A stretch of 64,000 nucleotides of DNA from assembly GCF_041911615.1 (NCBI RefSeq), contig NZ_JAYROR010000089.1, positions 17,472-81,471 on the forward strand. The letters are read 5' to 3'. The position numbers and the translations under genes were made by a program. The stretch is from Zoogloea sp041911615. Lineage in GTDB: Bacteria; Pseudomonadota; Gammaproteobacteria; Burkholderiales; Rhodocyclaceae. The notes beneath the pieces were generated by a model. That model did no database searches and was not told where the DNA came from. It saw nothing but the letters and a program-made list of their open reading frames with translations. Numbering within the stretch: position 1 is the first letter of the stretch; every line of letters starts with the position of its first letter. Below, in pieces: positions 62,832 to 64,000 of the stretch.

Positions 62832-62919
62832 GCTGGGCCGGCGCGGGTGGCCGCGCCGTCCCAGCCCTGTCGCCGGGGTGGGTGCGCCAGCGGGCGCGAC
62901 CGTCCCGGCCGGTTTTTTT
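62832..62919 (+). terminator. Hairpins between surA and pdxA
   Basis: A long imperfect hairpin (62832-62865; arms GCTGGG-C-CGGCGCGG and CCGCGCCG-T-CCCAGC) is followed by a small GCGCC/GGCGC stem and by GACCG/CGGTT with seven T (62898-62919). The last could be an intrinsic terminator, in which case pdxA would rely on read-through. Confidence 0.4.
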
Positions 62920-62944
62920 GATTCCAGCTTTGCATCGCTCCGCC

Positions 62945-63928
62945 ATGTCCCTGCCCATCCTCGCCATCACCAGCGGCGAACCCGCCGGCATCGGCCCCGA
63001 TCTGTGCGCCGCGCTGCCGCGCCGCGACTGGCCAGCCCGGCCCGTCGTGCTGGGCGACCGCGCGATGATCGCCGCCCGCATCCACGCCGTCGAACCCTCC
63101 GTCGATCTGATCGACTACGTGCCCGACGGCACGCCCCGCGCGGGTGCCATCGAGGTGCTCCATGTGCCGCTGACGCGCCCGGCCACGCCCGGCCGCCTCG
63201 ACGTCGCCAACGCCCCCTACGTGCTGTCGCTGCTCGACCGCGCCATTTCCGGCTGCCAGTCGGGCGAGTTCGCCGCGATGGTCACCGCGCCGGTGCACAA
63301 GGGCATCATCTGCGACGCGGGCGTGCCGTTCTCGGGCCACACCGAATACCTCGCCGAAGCCACCGGCACGCCGCTGGTGGTGATGATGCTGGTCGGCGGC
63401 GGGCTGCGCGTCGCGCTGGCCACCACCCACCTGCCGCTCAAGGACGTCCCCGCGGCGATCACTCGCCCGCTGCTCACCGACACCTTGCGCATCCTCGACG
63501 CCGACCTGCGCCGCCACTTCGGGCTGGCGTCGCCGCGCATCCTCGTCGCCGGCCTCAATCCCCACGCGGGCGAGGGCGGCCACATGGGCACCGAGGAAAT
63601 CGACACCATTGCGCCGGTGCTCGAAGCGCTGCGTGCCGAGGGCATGCGGCTCGTCGGCCCGCTGCCGGCCGACACCCTTTTCGTGCCCCACACCCTGCAG
63701 CAGGGCGACGCGGTGCTGGCGATGTTCCACGACCAGGGCTTGCCGGTGCTCAAGCACGCCAGCTTCGGCGGCGGGGTGAACGTCACCCTCGGCCTGCCGA
63801 TCATCCGCACCTCGGTGGATCACGGCACCGCCCTCGACCTGGCCGGGAGCGGCCGCGCCGACCCGGGCAGCCTGTTCGCCGCGGTCGAACTGGCGATCTC
63901 GATGGTGCGCAGCCGGGGCGCGGCATGA
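62945..63928 (+). CDS. pdxA: 4-hydroxythreonine-4-phosphate dehydrogenase
   Basis: A 327-aa NAD-dependent enzyme of pyridoxal phosphate synthesis. Seen: ILAITSGEPAGIGPDL, VTAPVHKGII, FSGHTEYLAE, AGLNPHAGEGGHMGTEEI, and VFHDQG-like MFHDQGLPVLKHASFGGGVNVTLGLPIIRTSVDHGTALD segments with the metal-binding histidines. ATG 62945 gives the normal length; a longer frame adds 21 residues without conserved sequence. It overlaps the next gene by four bases. Confidence 0.96.
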   Translation: MSLPILAITSGEPAGIGPDLCAALPRRDWPARPVVLGDRAMIAARIHAVEPSVDLIDYVPDGTPRAGAIEVLHVPLTRPATPGRLDVANAPYVLSLLDRAISGCQSGEFAAMVTAPVHKGIICDAGVPFSGHTEYLAEATGTPLVVMMLVGGGLRVALATTHLPLKDVPAAITRPLLTDTLRILDADLRRHFGLASPRILVAGLNPHAGEGGHMGTEEIDTIAPVLEALRAEGMRLVGPLPADTLFVPHTLQQGDAVLAMFHDQGLPVLKHASFGGGVNVTLGLPIIRTSVDHGTALDLAGSGRADPGSLFAAVELAISMVRSRGAA

Positions 63929-64000
63929 ATCCGCGTCGGCGCGTCCTCCTCGGCGGCGTCAGCGCCCTGGGCCTCGCCGCCTGCGGCGCGCTGCCCGGCA
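63925..64000 (+). CDS. Start of a lipoprotein gene (cut by window end)
   Basis: ATG 63925 overlaps the pdxA stop (ATGA) and the frame stays open to the window end. The 25 visible residues are MNPRRRVLLGGVSALGLAAC followed by GALPG: a basic start, hydrophobic core and a LAAC lipobox, so a lipid-anchored exported protein is likely. The arginine pair also fits a Tat-type signal. No function can be given from this fragment. Confidence 0.7.
   Translation, partial: MNPRRRVLLGGVSALGLAACGALPG

Overview
The window is a GC-rich chromosomal segment packed with housekeeping genes. No gap between genes exceeds about 250 bases, and I see no rRNA, tRNA, transposase, integrase or CRISPR array. Gene content and order point to a betaproteobacterium, probably of the Rhodocyclales (Azoarcus/Thauera/Zoogloea-like): prmC-grxD, argH divergent from algZ-algR, hemC-hemD-hemX-hemY, dusB-fis-purH-purD, rubredoxin-pilGHIJL divergent from thiD-thiE-hemL, and amgK-murU divergent from lptD-surA-pdxA. 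The taxon is an inference from gene order; no 16S gene is present.

Region by region. 1-786: end of prmC and grxD. 812-3760 (minus): a compact four-gene operon encoding a twin-arginine-type exported protein, a PqqD-like protein, an HprK-related kinase and a nucleotidyltransferase. This is the poorly understood 'HPr-rel-A' set and the most intriguing system here; two of its genes can only start at TTG. 4012-6758 (minus): argH followed closely by a Ser/Thr kinase fused to a cyclic-nucleotide-binding domain. 6843-12086 (plus): algZ-algR sensor/regulator pair, a membrane acyltransferase and the radical SAM protein YgiQ. 12300-18472 (plus): a six-gene glycan cluster with a low-molecular-weight phosphatase, NodB-like deacetylase, GtrA flippase, GtrB-like glycosyltransferase, large membrane protein and ATP-grasp ligase, mostly with overlapping ends. 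18573-22128 (minus): an exported protein with three cysteine-pair repeats, and ppc.

22319-26331 (plus): tetrapyrrole genes hemC, hemD, hemX, hemY. 26540-28746 (plus): ahpC and ahpF, separated by tandem terminators. 28807-48629 (minus): a 20-kb run in one direction: rubredoxin, the type IV pilus chemotaxis set pilG-pilH-pilI-pilJ-pilL, then rnb, tonB, aroE, mtgA, dusB, fis, purH, purD, a CHMI-family tautomerase and hemF. 48721-51487 (plus): thiD, thiE, hemL. 51605-53072: divergent marR and EamA transporter with candidate operators between them. 53109-58889 (minus): amgK, murU, pepP, ubiH, mgtE. 58971-64000 (plus): lptD, surA, pdxA and the start of a lipoprotein gene.

Functional themes. Heme synthesis is spread over three loci (hemCDXY, hemF, hemL). 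Envelope biogenesis is prominent (lptD/surA, mtgA, amgK/murU, tonB, glycan cluster). Surface motility is controlled by the Pil-Chp pathway, whose histidine kinase PilL (1969 aa) carries several phosphotransfer domains and a receiver domain. Several intrinsic terminators and a few candidate promoters are listed. All functions are assigned from reading motifs and gene order, without database searches.
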